In this document: positions 16,685 through 25,169 of the stretch, one piece after another
How positions within the stretch are numbered: position 1 is the stretch's first letter
Layout of the letters: each line of letters starts with the position of its first letter
Source of the DNA: Candidatus Saccharimonadota bacterium
Lineage (GTDB): Bacteria > Patescibacteriota > Saccharimonadia > Saccharimonadales > Saccharimonadaceae
NCBI GenBank assembly: GCA_017533605.1
Contig: JAFWKF010000001.1
Coordinates: forward strand, 1 to 64,000
Reading direction: 5' to 3'
DNA length: 64,000 bases
The notes under the pieces: generated by a model
Databases searched by the model: none
What the model saw: the letters and a program-made list of their open reading frames with translations, nothing else
What the model was told of the DNA's origin: nothing
Position numbers and translations under genes: made by a program

Positions 16685-16864
16685 TTATCGTTTATAACCG
16701 CTTCCGCCACAGTAAACGCACTTGATACGGTTAACGTCATAACCGGCACCATTGCAGTGAGGACATTTAGAGGGCGTATAGCCCAGCCCGCATCTTCCTT
16801 CGTGTCTGTCGCGCTCAGCTTCGGTCAAAAACGGTTTACCGCATTTGCTGCAGGACCACGTCAT
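16685..16864 (-). CDS. 59-aa double zinc-ribbon protein (DnaJ-type CxxCxGxG)
   Basis: 59 aa, starts MTWSCSKCGKPF. It has CSKC near the N-terminus and a later His and Cys (HEGRC), then CPHCNGAGYDV and CVYCGGSGY, two DnaJ-central-domain-like CxxCxGxG knuckles. It is thus a compact protein with two zinc-binding units and little else. The ATG is 6-7 bases after AAGGGGGTGAGA. It has its own consensus promoter and terminator. It may be a redox or chaperone adaptor or a nucleic-acid binder; function unknown. Confidence 0.8.
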   Translation of the reverse strand: MTWSCSKCGKPFLTEAERDRHEGRCGLGYTPSKCPHCNGAGYDVNRIKCVYCGGSGYKR

Positions 16865-16914
16865 TCTCTCACCCCCTTTCTATAATGTGCTTGTTAAAAC
16901 ACCTTTGTGCCGGT

Positions 16915-16943
16915 ATTATAAATGTTTTTTGGCTATTTTGCAA
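16915..16943 (-). promoter_or_regulatory. Sigma-70 promoter of the zinc-ribbon gene
   Basis: -35 TTGCAA (16938-16943), 17-base spacer, -10 TATAAT (16915-16920). The -35 lies inside the 3' end of the upstream helicase gene. The leader is about 44 bases. Confidence 0.7.
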
Positions 16944-19900
16944 GCAGTAGCTCAATGAATTGTTTAATGTCTTTTAGACCTAGTTTATCGTTGGCTGGAA
17001 CGAAAATTTCCGGGTCATCAATAAATTTTAGACTAACAGTTTGATTATAAACGGCCACCATCAAATTAACTAGGGCTTTTTCGTCGGCAGAATTAAACTC
17101 GTAGACCTTGTCATAGACTAAGCCGTCCTGGTCTGGCGTAACAAAGAGAATATGGGCTTTTTCAACTTTGTAGTTTTTATAAGTTGGAGAGTTGTTTAGT
17201 AGTAACTTATAAAAGCCAAGTTGGAGCATATATTTATATAAAGTAGCGTGGGACTGCCATTTTTCTTTGTGATAGCCGCCGGTTTTGTAATCATAAATCT
17301 CAATCGTTTTGGCTTTGTCGTCAATGGTGATGTGATCAATTTTGCCAACTACCGGCACGCCTTCTATGGTGAGTTTTTCAGGACCAAAGTTAATCTCGGC
17401 TTTACCTTGACGCAGAATTTTGCCAAATTCTTTAAGCGAAATAGCAAGATTGGCTGGCCCTTTTTCGCGTAGAGATTGCTTAATATCGGTGGCTAGTTCG
17501 CGTTTGTCTAATTCATTAAGGAAATATTGCACTGCTTCTTCATCGGAAATATTTTTATTGGTTACCTCTTCAAAAGTTTGATGAATGAGATTACCAAAGG
17601 CCAAGTATTCGGTTTCGGGTTCGCGCGGAGCGCCTAAAATGTAGTTTTTAAAGAATTCTTGCGGGCCAGCATAGACGATATCAATAAACGAAGTGAGACT
17701 AGACGCAGACATTTTGTAGTTTTTGATGCGTTCTTTATAGATTGCGCGCATGTCTGGCGAGTCGGCAGTGTAGGTATTTAGCCAGTTTTTAAGATTATCA
17801 CTAGCCAGAGCAACATCGGATACATTATATATAGTTTTGACTTCTTTATCTGGCAAAAATGGCGAATAAACTTTGTCACCTTCGGTATATTCTTCTAAGT
17901 ATTCTAGGCGAGCAGGTGATTTACCGCTAAAATCACGCAGGGCATTCGTAATAAATAGCGTGTGTTTGGCGCGCGTCAAAGCGACATACAAAATACGCAA
18001 TCTTTCGCCATCAGTCATGCCAGTATGACGAATTTGTTTTAGGTTACTTGGTAGCGCGAGAGTATTATTATTGCCTTTACCTTTACCCCATGATAGATGA
18101 TCAGCTGATAGAATGAAAACATATTCAAATTCAAGTCCTTTGGCTTTGTGGGCGCTAAGTAGCGAAACGGCCGAATCGGCATCGCGATATGGACTGGTAA
18201 TAGTTAAAGGCATTTCGGCCTCAATATAATCGTCTAGCATAGTAATTAAATCGGCGAGTTTTAGACTTTTATCGCCAAAATGCTTGTTTAATTTGCCACG
18301 CAGGGCGGCAAGGTTTTCATATAAAGCGAAGGTTTGATAGTCATCGGTAGAATAGTGTTTCAAAAATGGCGAACGATAACCATTTAGTTCGCTAGCGCCA
18401 ATTAAATAGTCCAGGAAGATTTCTAATGGCTCTGTAAATGAAACTGAAACTAAATCGGCAATAAATTTAGTTACTTGCTGGATTTCTGGGTTTTCGGATT
18501 TAGCTAAGTATTCAAAGACCGATTTTTTATCATATTTTGCTGCGGCAATTTGCTTAATTACTTCAAGCATTGGGAGTTTGAAAAATGGGTAAGATAATAT
18601 CTCCATTATGGAAACATTTTCGTTGCGCTCGTTTGCTAGCTCATAAACATAGCGCGACAAAGTGAATAATTGGTGCATTTCTTCGTTTTCTAGTAGATTA
18701 TCACGTTTGTCATAGGCGATTTTAATGGCGGGATGAGATTTTAAAAATGGTAAAAGTGGCATAAAGTATTTAGTTTTATAAGAAATCACTGCTATTTCGT
18801 TTTGATCTACACCTGATTTAATTAATTCGTCAATTTTGTTGGCCACGAAAGCGCATTCCATATCAGAAGACATGAATTCGTAACGTGAGATTTGAGAAGT
18901 TTTGGGATCTTTTTGATGTGCGGTGAGAGCCTTGTCCGCAAAACGATCCGGGGCTTGATTTATTATCTCGCGTGAAAAATCAAGGATTTCTTGAGTGCTA
19001 CGATAGTTTTCGGTTAGGGGAATGACTTTGGCGTTGTAGTGGTTTTGGAAATCAGTAAGGTTGGTTGAGAGTGCGCCTTGGAACTCGTAAATTGCTTGGT
19101 CATCATCGCCAACCGCCATAATGACCGGTTTTTCGTACTTAGTGAGTTCTTTAATAATAGCAAACTGCGAGGGGTTAGTGTCTTGGAACTCGTCAAGCAT
19201 AATAAATTGATAGCGTTCGCTAAGTGTAGCTCTAAAGCCTTCATCATTTTTTAAAATCTTGACCGCTTCTTCAATCATGTCATCAAAATCGTATAAGCCG
19301 TTGTCTTTTAAATAACTATTGTAGCGCCCCATAAGGTTCGCGACGCTAAGCAGCTTTTTATTGGCAATGCGATCAGAAAGGCGGTAGTTCCCTTTACCAT
19401 CTTTTTCAAAATAAGTATCTTTCCAGTTTGATAAGGGGCCTAATTTTTGGTCGCTTTCGGCTAAAATGATGGCATCTTTTAAGTCCCTTGCTAGGATAGA
19501 AATAGAACGCTCAATTTTAGTAGAAGAGTCTTCGCCGAGAGCAATTAATGGAGCGGATTCCTCGTAATTTTTTAGTAGTTCGTAAATTGGCTGATAGGCG
19601 TTTTCGTAAGATTCTTTAAACTTGTATGGTACTAAGTTAGAAAGTAATGGTGAAATGGCGCTTGAGAGAATTTTGGAATCTTCGGCGTTTTGCTCAGCGA
19701 TTAGTTTTAAATCCTCGGCGGTGAGATTCGCGGATTTAGCAGAAGATATTATATCTATAATGTTTTTAACATTGTCACCATGTAGAATATCAGAGGGCGG
19801 AAGTTCGCTTTGCAAATTTTTCACAATTTTAAACTGCGTAATTTCGTCAATTGGCGAATCTAAGCGGCGGTCGTAGGTTTCACTATAGTTTTTATACTGA

Positions 19901-20175
19901 GCTAAAATATCTGATCCAAAAGTGTGGTAAGTATTTACATTTACCTTGGCGCCAGCTTTGCCGACGATAGTTTTAAGGCGTTCACGCATATTAGTAGCGC
20001 CCGAATCAGTAAAGGTCATACATAAAATGTTTTCTGGGTTTGCATCAGTGGTTTTTAAAATGTAGGCTACTTTTTCTGATAATAGCTGAGTTTTACCAGT
20101 GCCTGGGCCGGCTAAAACAAGTAATGGTCCTTCTAGATATTCTACGGCCTGCTTTTGTTGTTCGTTTAATTGCAT
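16933..20175 (-). CDS. UvrD-type helicase fused to RecB-like nuclease
   Basis: 1080 aa from ATG at 20175, preferred over an upstream in-frame codon because AAAGGAAGAG sits 2-9 bases ahead and it clears the previous stop. SF1A motifs: I LAGPGTGKTQ, II MLDEFQDTNPSQ, III VGDDDQAIYEFQGA, V SAHKAKGLEFEYVF, VI RILYVALTRAKHT. The C-terminal ~230 residues have HQTFEE, GKIDHI, YDYKTG and QLGFY (QxxxY), the PD-(D/E)XK nuclease of AddB/RecB. It probably acts in DNA end processing and repair in one chain. RmuC lies just upstream in the same operon. Confidence 0.9.
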   Translation of the reverse strand: MQLNEQQKQAVEYLEGPLLVLAGPGTGKTQLLSEKVAYILKTTDANPENILCMTFTDSGATNMRERLKTIVGKAGAKVNVNTYHTFGSDILAQYKNYSETYDRRLDSPIDEITQFKIVKNLQSELPPSDILHGDNVKNIIDIISSAKSANLTAEDLKLIAEQNAEDSKILSSAISPLLSNLVPYKFKESYENAYQPIYELLKNYEESAPLIALGEDSSTKIERSISILARDLKDAIILAESDQKLGPLSNWKDTYFEKDGKGNYRLSDRIANKKLLSVANLMGRYNSYLKDNGLYDFDDMIEEAVKILKNDEGFRATLSERYQFIMLDEFQDTNPSQFAIIKELTKYEKPVIMAVGDDDQAIYEFQGALSTNLTDFQNHYNAKVIPLTENYRSTQEILDFSREIINQAPDRFADKALTAHQKDPKTSQISRYEFMSSDMECAFVANKIDELIKSGVDQNEIAVISYKTKYFMPLLPFLKSHPAIKIAYDKRDNLLENEEMHQLFTLSRYVYELANERNENVSIMEILSYPFFKLPMLEVIKQIAAAKYDKKSVFEYLAKSENPEIQQVTKFIADLVSVSFTEPLEIFLDYLIGASELNGYRSPFLKHYSTDDYQTFALYENLAALRGKLNKHFGDKSLKLADLITMLDDYIEAEMPLTITSPYRDADSAVSLLSAHKAKGLEFEYVFILSADHLSWGKGKGNNNTLALPSNLKQIRHTGMTDGERLRILYVALTRAKHTLFITNALRDFSGKSPARLEYLEEYTEGDKVYSPFLPDKEVKTIYNVSDVALASDNLKNWLNTYTADSPDMRAIYKERIKNYKMSASSLTSFIDIVYAGPQEFFKNYILGAPREPETEYLAFGNLIHQTFEEVTNKNISDEEAVQYFLNELDKRELATDIKQSLREKGPANLAISLKEFGKILRQGKAEINFGPEKLTIEGVPVVGKIDHITIDDKAKTIEIYDYKTGGYHKEKWQSHATLYKYMLQLGFYKLLLNNSPTYKNYKVEKAHILFVTPDQDGLVYDKVYEFNSADEKALVNLMVAVYNQTVSLKFIDDPEIFVPANDKLGLKDIKQFIELLLAK

Positions 20176-20185
20176 AACTCTTCCT

Positions 20186-21292
20186 TTAGACTTCGCCAAT
20201 TAATTTAATGGATTCAGATTCGGGAAGCTCTTCTACGTGGCCGAGCTTCTTTTCAATTTGACGTGAAGTAGTTTTGGCAGATTCAATTTTGTTAGCAGAT
20301 TCTTGGAGTTTCTTTTGGACGCCTTCTAAGAGATCGCCGAATTTACCAAACTGAGTTTTGACTGCGCCGAGCACCTGCCAAACTTCAGCGGAACGTTTTT
20401 CTATGGCTACAGTACGAAAGCCCATCAAAAGCCCGGATAGCATTACTGGCAAAGTGGATGGAGAAGCAATAGTGATATCGTGTTTTTTACGGATTTCGTC
20501 TGACAGACCAGGAATACGAATAATCTCGGCGTAAAGTGATTCTGTAGGTACAAACATAATACCAAAGTTTGTAGTTTTGGGCGGGTCAATATATTTAGAT
20601 GAAATCTTTTTAGCCTGCTCTTTAACATCGTTTGCGAGAGCCTTTTGATAAGTAGTTATATCAGCTTTTTTGCCTGCATCGTAAGCGGCGATTAGACGCG
20701 AATAATTCTCTACTGGGAATTTTGAATCAATTGGTAGATAGACGGTTTGATCTTTGCCCGGCATTTTAACGGCAAATTCTACGCGATCGTTAGAACCTTG
20801 CTTGGTGATGATGTTTTCTTCGTACTGAGTTTTATTAAGAGTATCTTCTATGATGGCGCCAAGTTGAACTTCGCCGTAAATACCGCGAGTTTTAACGCCT
20901 TCCATCACCTTTTTTAAGTCGCCAACTTCAGTAGCCATGGATTTCATTTCGCCCAGGCCTTGATAAACCTGGGTTAATTGAGTAGAAATTGATTTAAAAC
21001 TTTCATTAAAACGTTTTTCTACGCTGGCTTTGAGCTTTTCGTCGACGGTTTCGCGCATTTCTTCAAGCTTTTTTTCGTTGCCAGTCTGCAGGCGCTCTAA
21101 GTTTTCGGATATTTCCTTGCGATTTTCGCGGAAATTGCGATCAATTGATGGATTAATTTTAGAAATCTCGCCTTCAACCCGAATTAAGCGTTCTTCCACT
21201 GATTTAAGATTGTTATTTGCAGGTTTTTTGAAGAGCAAAATTATTAAAAGAACAATAATAATTACTCCTAATACCAATAATGCTATATCCAT
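20186..21292 (-). CDS. rmuC: DNA recombination protein RmuC
   Basis: 368 aa. An N-terminal membrane helix (about 3-22), a coiled coil (about 30-130), then the RmuC core: VKTRGIYGEVQLGAIIEDTL, FAVKMPGKD, YLPIDSKFPVENY, KYIDPPKTTNFGIMFVPTE. RmuC limits sequence inversions and is a predicted nuclease or nuclease partner. It is transcribed ahead of the helicase-nuclease with a 10-base gap. TATAAT ends 6 bases before the ATG, so the mRNA is predicted leaderless. Confidence 0.93.
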   Translation of the reverse strand: MDIALLVLGVIIIVLLIILLFKKPANNNLKSVEERLIRVEGEISKINPSIDRNFRENRKEISENLERLQTGNEKKLEEMRETVDEKLKASVEKRFNESFKSISTQLTQVYQGLGEMKSMATEVGDLKKVMEGVKTRGIYGEVQLGAIIEDTLNKTQYEENIITKQGSNDRVEFAVKMPGKDQTVYLPIDSKFPVENYSRLIAAYDAGKKADITTYQKALANDVKEQAKKISSKYIDPPKTTNFGIMFVPTESLYAEIIRIPGLSDEIRKKHDITIASPSTLPVMLSGLLMGFRTVAIEKRSAEVWQVLGAVKTQFGKFGDLLEGVQKKLQESANKIESAKTTSRQIEKKLGHVEELPESESIKLIGEV

Positions 21293-21298
21293 AAGAAA

Positions 21299-21330
21299 AT
21301 TATACCATATAATAACATATGTGATATAAT
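21299..21330. promoter_or_regulatory. Divergent promoters, rmuC and tRNA-Thr(UGU)
   Basis: Minus TATAAT (21299-21304) is 6 bases from the rmuC ATG. Plus TGATATAAT (hexamer 21325-21330) is 8 bases from the tRNA 5' end. Confidence 0.7.
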
Positions 21331-21338
21331 GTCTTTAT

Positions 21339-21414
21339 GCCGAGTTAGCTCAGTTGGTAGAGCAACGGTTTTGTAAACCGTAGGTCGTCGGTTCAAGCCC
21401 GACACTCGGCTCCA
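21339..21414 (+). tRNA. tRNA-Thr (UGU anticodon)
   Basis: 76 bases: acceptor GCCGAGT/ACTCGGC, anticodon stem ACGGT/ACCGT with loop TTTGTAA, encoded CCA, then a run of T that may end transcription. Confidence 0.95.
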
Positions 21415-21419
21415 TTTTT

Positions 21420-21965
21420 TTAGTAATTAGTAGCTTTTAATTCAAAGTATGCTTGTGGGTGGTCGCAAACTGGGCATACCTCAGGAGCGTTTTTACCAAC
21501 TACAATGTGTCCGCAGTTGCGGCAAATCCAAATAGCATCGCCATCGCGAGAGAATACTTTTTTGTCCTTAATGTTTTTGAGTAATTTACGATAACGTTCT
21601 TCGTGAGATTTTTCAATTTTGCCAACTTCATCAAATTTTTCGGCGAGCTCATCAAAACCTTCTTCACGAGCTGTGGCGGCAAATTCTTTGTACATGTCGG
21701 TCCATTCGTAGTTTTCGCCATCAGCCGCGGCTTCTAGGTTGGTTTCGGTGTCTTCTACAGCGCCACCATGAAGCTCTTTATACCACATTTTGGCATGTTC
21801 TTTTTCGTTGGCGGCAGTTTCTTCAAAGATAGCCGCAATTTGCTCGTAGCCGTCTTTTTTAGCTTTAGAAGCAAAAAAGGTGTATTTGTTGCGAGCCTGT
21901 GATTCGCCAGCAAAGGCTTTGTTTAGGTTTTCTTCGGTTTTAGTACCGGTATATTTAGTTTTCAT
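21420..21965 (-). CDS. Rubrerythrin
   Basis: 181 aa. The ferritin-like diiron domain has ExxH pairs in [14 protein letters not shown] and [10 protein letters not shown]. The C-terminal rubredoxin-like iron site is CRNCG...CPVCDHP. Rubrerythrins reduce hydrogen peroxide in anaerobes and microaerophiles. It follows the SDR gene by 14 bases, with AAGGAG before the ATG, so the two are co-transcribed and may share an oxidative-stress or redox role. Confidence 0.95.
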   Translation of the reverse strand: MKTKYTGTKTEENLNKAFAGESQARNKYTFFASKAKKDGYEQIAAIFEETAANEKEHAKMWYKELHGGAVEDTETNLEAAADGENYEWTDMYKEFAATAREEGFDELAEKFDEVGKIEKSHEERYRKLLKNIKDKKVFSRDGDAIWICRNCGHIVVGKNAPEVCPVCDHPQAYFELKATNY

Positions 21966-21979
21966 TTAACTCCTTTCTT

Positions 21980-22741
21980 TTATATACAAGTGTACCCACC
22001 ATCAACTGGCATAATTAGGCCAGTAACATATGATGCTTCTTCTGAAGCCAAAAACACTACCGCGGCGTCTAGTTCGCCAGGTTTGCCATATCGTTGCATT
22101 GGTACATGAGTTTTAGCAAATTCTTGGAACCTTTCAGTATCTAGGACTTGTTTAGTGAGCTCAGTTTCAAAATAGCCCGGGCAAATAGCATTACAGGTAA
22201 TACCGTCAGTAGCTAGTTCTGCAGCTACTGCGCGCGTAAAATTCACTACAGCACCTTTTGACGCATGATAGGCGACAGTATGTATCTCGGTATTACCGAC
22301 TAGGCCGTACATGGAGGCGATATTAATAATACGGCCATATTTATGTTTTTGCATGATTTTGGCAAATGCGCGGGTCATTTTGAAAACGCTAGTTTCGTCT
22401 GTGGCGATGGTGAAGTCCCACTCTTCGTCGGTCATTTCTACTACGCCTTTGTCTTTAGATGAGCCGGCACAGTTTAATAAAATATCAACTCTTCCAAACT
22501 CTTTTTCGGTGGCTTTGGCGGCATTATTAATATCTTCCGTTGAAGTAACATCACATTTAATTGCAATAACCTTGCTGGCGCCTGCCTTTAATAATTTTGG
22601 TTTAAATTCGTCTAGTCTTTCTTTGCGGCGGGCGAGAATTACTAAATCTGCGCCTTGACGCGCTAGCGCTAATGACATTTGCTGGCCTAGACCAGAAGAA
22701 GCGCCAGAAACTACCGCAACCTTACCTTTAAGATTAAACAT
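21980..22741 (-). CDS. SDR-family NAD(P)-dependent oxidoreductase
   Basis: 253 aa, classical SDR. Cofactor loop GASSGLG (TGxxxGxG type), NCAGSS (NNAG), catalytic Ser in INIASMYG, YHASK (YxxxK) and NAICPGYFET. LARRKERL after the second strand suggests NADPH preference because of its Arg residues. It resembles gluconate-5-dehydrogenase and FabG-like enzymes; no fatty-acid genes are nearby, so a 3-oxoacyl-ACP role is not supported. SD AAGGAG lies upstream. Confidence 0.85.
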   Translation of the reverse strand: MFNLKGKVAVVSGASSGLGQQMSLALARQGADLVILARRKERLDEFKPKLLKAGASKVIAIKCDVTSTEDINNAAKATEKEFGRVDILLNCAGSSKDKGVVEMTDEEWDFTIATDETSVFKMTRAFAKIMQKHKYGRIINIASMYGLVGNTEIHTVAYHASKGAVVNFTRAVAAELATDGITCNAICPGYFETELTKQVLDTERFQEFAKTHVPMQRYGKPGELDAAVVFLASEEASYVTGLIMPVDGGYTCI

Positions 22742-22763
22742 TTACACTCCTTTCTTAAAATAT

Positions 22764-22786
22764 ATTATATCAAATTATGCTAAAAT
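22764..22786. promoter_or_regulatory. Divergent promoters, SDR-rubrerythrin operon and CDF transporter
   Basis: Minus TGATATAAT (hexamer 22764-22769) gives an SD-containing leader. Plus TGCTAAAAT (hexamer 22781-22786) lies exactly 6 bases from the CDF ATG. Confidence 0.7.
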
Positions 22787-22792
22787 AACATT

Positions 22793-23461
22793 ATGGAAAA
22801 AGAGCGCGGCAAAGCGATTTTAAAGTCCGGATATTTGTTTATCCTCACAAATTTTTTGTTGGCGGTATTTAATATTGTAATCGGGCTATTATCTAATTCT
22901 CTAGCAATTATTTCCGATGCAGCGCATAGTTTAATTGATGCGATTTCTGGATTTTTGGTAATTATTAGTGAAAAACTAGCTAGCCATGATAAATTTAGCG
23001 CAAAACGCGAACAGATTGAACGAATCACAACTGTAATAATTGCTATCATTATTATAATAACTGGTATAGAAATCATAGTTGAATCAGTTGAAAAGATTTT
23101 AGAACCTGAAGAAGTTGAATATTCTCTACCGGTGATTATTATATTAATCGCAAGCATTCTTGCAAAATATGGTCTGGCATATTATTTAAAGAAAACTGGT
23201 AAAAAAGTAAAGTCGCAAGTAATTGTTGCAAGTGGCGCAGAAACAATGAACGATTGCTGGATTTCGGTGGTAGTTTTACTTTCTGCAGTTATTTATTTGA
23301 TTTGGCAGGTAGATATTGAAGCATATGTAAGCATATTAATTTCGCTTGTAATTATAAAGATTGGGTTGGAATTTATTTTCCCACATATTTCATCTCATCA
23401 TCATCACCATCTCGAGCAAGATGCTGATCATAATCATTGCCATAAAAAATCTCCTAAATAA
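22793..23461 (+). CDS. Short cation diffusion facilitator (CDF) transporter with His-rich tail
   Basis: 222 aa, six hydrophobic segments. TM2 carries the metal site SDAAHSLIDA (HxxxD). The matching TM5 site is GAETMNDCW, with Glu where many family members have His. The usual ~90-residue cytoplasmic domain is absent; instead a 25-residue tail holds about ten histidines (HHHHH, DHNHCH), a probable metal-binding extension. It likely exports divalent metal such as zinc, iron or manganese. Leaderless mRNA predicted. Confidence 0.85.
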   Translation: MEKERGKAILKSGYLFILTNFLLAVFNIVIGLLSNSLAIISDAAHSLIDAISGFLVIISEKLASHDKFSAKREQIERITTVIIAIIIIITGIEIIVESVEKILEPEEVEYSLPVIIILIASILAKYGLAYYLKKTGKKVKSQVIVASGAETMNDCWISVVVLLSAVIYLIWQVDIEAYVSILISLVIIKIGLEFIFPHISSHHHHHLEQDADHNHCHKKSPK

Positions 23462-23464
23462 AAA

Positions 23465-23540
23465 TGGAGCCGCGAACCGGGTTTGAACCGGTGACCTCAT
23501 CCTTACCATGGATGCGCTCTACCAACTGAGCTATCGCGGC
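23465..23540 (-). tRNA. tRNA-Thr (GGU anticodon)
   Basis: 76 bases: acceptor GCCGCGA/TCGCGGC, anticodon stem CATCC/GGATG with loop ATGGTAA, encoded CCA. It is second in a minus-strand tRNA operon after tRNA-Tyr. Confidence 0.95.
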
Positions 23541-23548
23541 ATACTTTC

Positions 23549-23609
23549 TGGTGCTGGAGGTAGGACTCGATTCGGAGAACGAGTCCGCTATTCGTAGCAC
23601 ATGCTAATG
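23549..23609 (-). repeat. Partial duplicate of the tRNA-Tyr 3' end (tRNA-like remnant)
   Basis: The 22 bases 23549-23570 are identical to 23610-23631, the T-arm/acceptor/CCA end of tRNA-Tyr, offset by 61. On the transcribed strand the copy ends in CTCCAGCACCA as in a real tRNA, but the 5' half of the T-arm and everything before it is replaced by hairpins GGACTCG/CGAGTCC and GCTA-CGAA-TAGC. No full cloverleaf can form. Confidence 0.7.
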
Positions 23610-23696
23610 TGGTGCTGGAGGTAGGACTCGAACCTACGATGGAACTTAATCCGGCAGATTTACAGTCTGCTGTCATAGCCACTAGACGACTCCAGC
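23610..23696 (-). tRNA. tRNA-Tyr (GUA anticodon)
   Basis: 87 bases, class II with a long variable arm: acceptor GCTGGAG/CTCCAGC, anticodon stem GCAGA/TCTGC with loop CTGTAAA, T-loop TTCGAGT, encoded CCA. Confidence 0.95.
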
Positions 23697-23704
23697 ATAG
23701 GAAT

Positions 23705-23732
23705 ATTATATCAAACTAAATTAAAAAATCAA
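23705..23732 (-). promoter_or_regulatory. Promoter of the tRNA-Tyr/Thr operon
   Basis: -35 TTGATT (23727-23732), 16-base spacer, -10 TATAAT (23705-23710) preceded by TGA. The tRNA starts 8 bases downstream. Confidence 0.7.
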
Positions 23733-23738
23733 CGGCGA

Positions 23739-24503
23739 CTAAATGCGTTTGCGGCCGGCATGAGGTTTAATTATTCTGTGGCTGTCCGTTGTTTTAGTTT
23801 TAGTTGTTTTATTAGTCCTAGCGGCAGTTTTCTTGACAACACGACGATGGGTTGTTTTTTTGTGAGCGTGACGCTGCTTAGCTTTGCTGTCACGGATGAT
23901 TTGGGCTTCTACTCTTGCTGCAGTAGCAGTAGCAGCCTCGGTATCGCCGGCGGCTTCATAAATGGCTAGGATTTGGCGCAGCGTAGCAACTTTTGGGTCT
24001 AGTTCGTAAGCGCTCTCTAGGGCATTAATGGCTTTTTTGGTGTTGCCGAGTTTTTCTTCAGCTTTAGCTAGTGCAATATAGCGAGCAGGCACATCGCCTT
24101 CTAACTCAATAGCTTGATTAAAGGCCATGGCGGCTTTTTCATAGGCGCCGGTTTCTAGATAAATAAGGCCTACGTTGTGAATAGAAGCCGGATTGTTGTC
24201 TAGTGACTGGGCAATTTCAAAACACTCTACGGCTTCGTCATATTTTTGACCTTTGGCGTATAAAATACCTAGGCGGTTGTAGGCAGCGGCATTTTTCTCG
24301 TCAAATTTTAAGATGGTGAGCAGAGCTTTTTCAGCACGGAAAGGCTTGCGTTCTTTCATGGAAGTCTGGGCAATTTGCCAAAGCTTTTTCATCTGGGCTT
24401 TGTACTTAGGGGATTTTTCTTCAACTGGTTTGACCTTTGGTTCTACTGGGAAGAAAAAGATTAGGTATAGTACAAAAACAAATATAGCAAAAATTGCAAT
24501 CAT
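23739..24503 (-). CDS. Membrane-anchored TPR protein
   Basis: 254 aa. One N-terminal helix (about 2-19), then about four to five tetratricopeptide repeats (60-190), for example AAAYNRLGILYAKGQKYDEA and ASIHNVGLIYLETGAYEKAA. A Lys/Arg/Thr/His-rich tail of about 45 residues ends in HAGRKRI. TPR units hold protein partners, so this is probably a scaffold on the inner face of the membrane. TAAAAT lies exactly 6 bases before the ATG. No specific partner can be named. Confidence 0.82.
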   Translation of the reverse strand: MIAIFAIFVFVLYLIFFFPVEPKVKPVEEKSPKYKAQMKKLWQIAQTSMKERKPFRAEKALLTILKFDEKNAAAYNRLGILYAKGQKYDEAVECFEIAQSLDNNPASIHNVGLIYLETGAYEKAAMAFNQAIELEGDVPARYIALAKAEEKLGNTKKAINALESAYELDPKVATLRQILAIYEAAGDTEAATATAARVEAQIIRDSKAKQRHAHKKTTHRRVVKKTAARTNKTTKTKTTDSHRIIKPHAGRKRI

Positions 24504-24509
24504 AAGTAC

Positions 24510-24520
24510 ATTTTAGCACA
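24510..24520 (-). promoter_or_regulatory. TGTGCTAAAAT promoter of the TPR gene
   Basis: -10 TAAAAT (24510-24515), TGTGC upstream, 6 bases to the ATG at 24503. It lies inside the 3' end of holB. Confidence 0.7.
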
Positions 24521-25169
24521 AATCGGCCACGAGGTGAAGTTTTATGTGGCCGTTCATGGCGATGTTGTCGTAAGCGGTAAGGAGTTTAGGGATTTTTTTA
24601 AGGAAAACATCTTTGTGGTTTAAAAAGTAGGCTTTATAAGACATCTCTATGGCAGTAGAAAGAATATTTAGGACGTATTCGCGGTCTTTATTCTTGGTAA
24701 CTTCATTTGCAAAACTAATTAATCCTTGGTTCTTGATAGTAAGAAGCTTTTTGGCGAGAGTTTTTGTTTTCTCATCTGCAGTGATTTGCATACTTAAGGG
24801 TTCGGGGTTTTTAAGGAAATATATTGCGGAGCGGCTACGAATGGTAGGAAGGATTTTGGTAAGATTTTCGGTAATAAGTATAAAGTGAATATTTTCACCC
24901 GGCTCTTCAAGATTTTTTAAAATTGCATTGGCAGTTTCAGGCTGCATTTTGTCGGCTGGACGGATAATAATGTACTGAGATTTTTGTTGTTTGAGTTTTA
25001 ATCTTTCTAGGACACTACGGATTTGTTCAATGGTAATCACGGTTTTTTCTTGCGGCTCTAAGACTATGGCATTTTTGATCGTAACTTTTTCGGTGCTGGG
25101 CAAAATAAAAATGGAAGTACTGTGGTTTTTAGCGATTTTTTGAATATCTGAGGCAGAATCAAAGAACAT
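24513..25169 (-). CDS. holB: DNA polymerase III delta'-like clamp-loader subunit
   Basis: 218 aa from ATG 25169, chosen over a TTG six bases upstream since GAAGGA lies 8 bases away. It contains QYIIIRPADKMQPETANAI, LKNLEEPGENIHFILITEN and LPTIRSRSAIYF, the sensor and SRC-motif region of delta'/HolB. The N-terminal Walker A region is absent, as expected for a delta' that does not hydrolyse ATP, and the protein is about 100 residues shorter than E. coli HolB. It overlaps the pseudouridine synthase gene by 11 bp. Confidence 0.8.
   Translation of the reverse strand: MFFDSASDIQKIAKNHSTSIFILPSTEKVTIKNAIVLEPQEKTVITIEQIRSVLERLKLKQQKSQYIIIRPADKMQPETANAILKNLEEPGENIHFILITENLTKILPTIRSRSAIYFLKNPEPLSMQITADEKTKTLAKKLLTIKNQGLISFANEVTKNKDREYVLNILSTAIEMSYKAYFLNHKDVFLKKIPKLLTAYDNIAMNGHIKLHLVADLC

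Noticed and set aside
23395-23430. CAT-rich run followed by CTCGAG in the CDF gene, resembling a cloning His-tag plus XhoI site
   Set aside because: The frame goes on naturally with more metal-type residues (DADHNHCH) and a native stop, and the flanks are chromosomal; it is not vector sequence.
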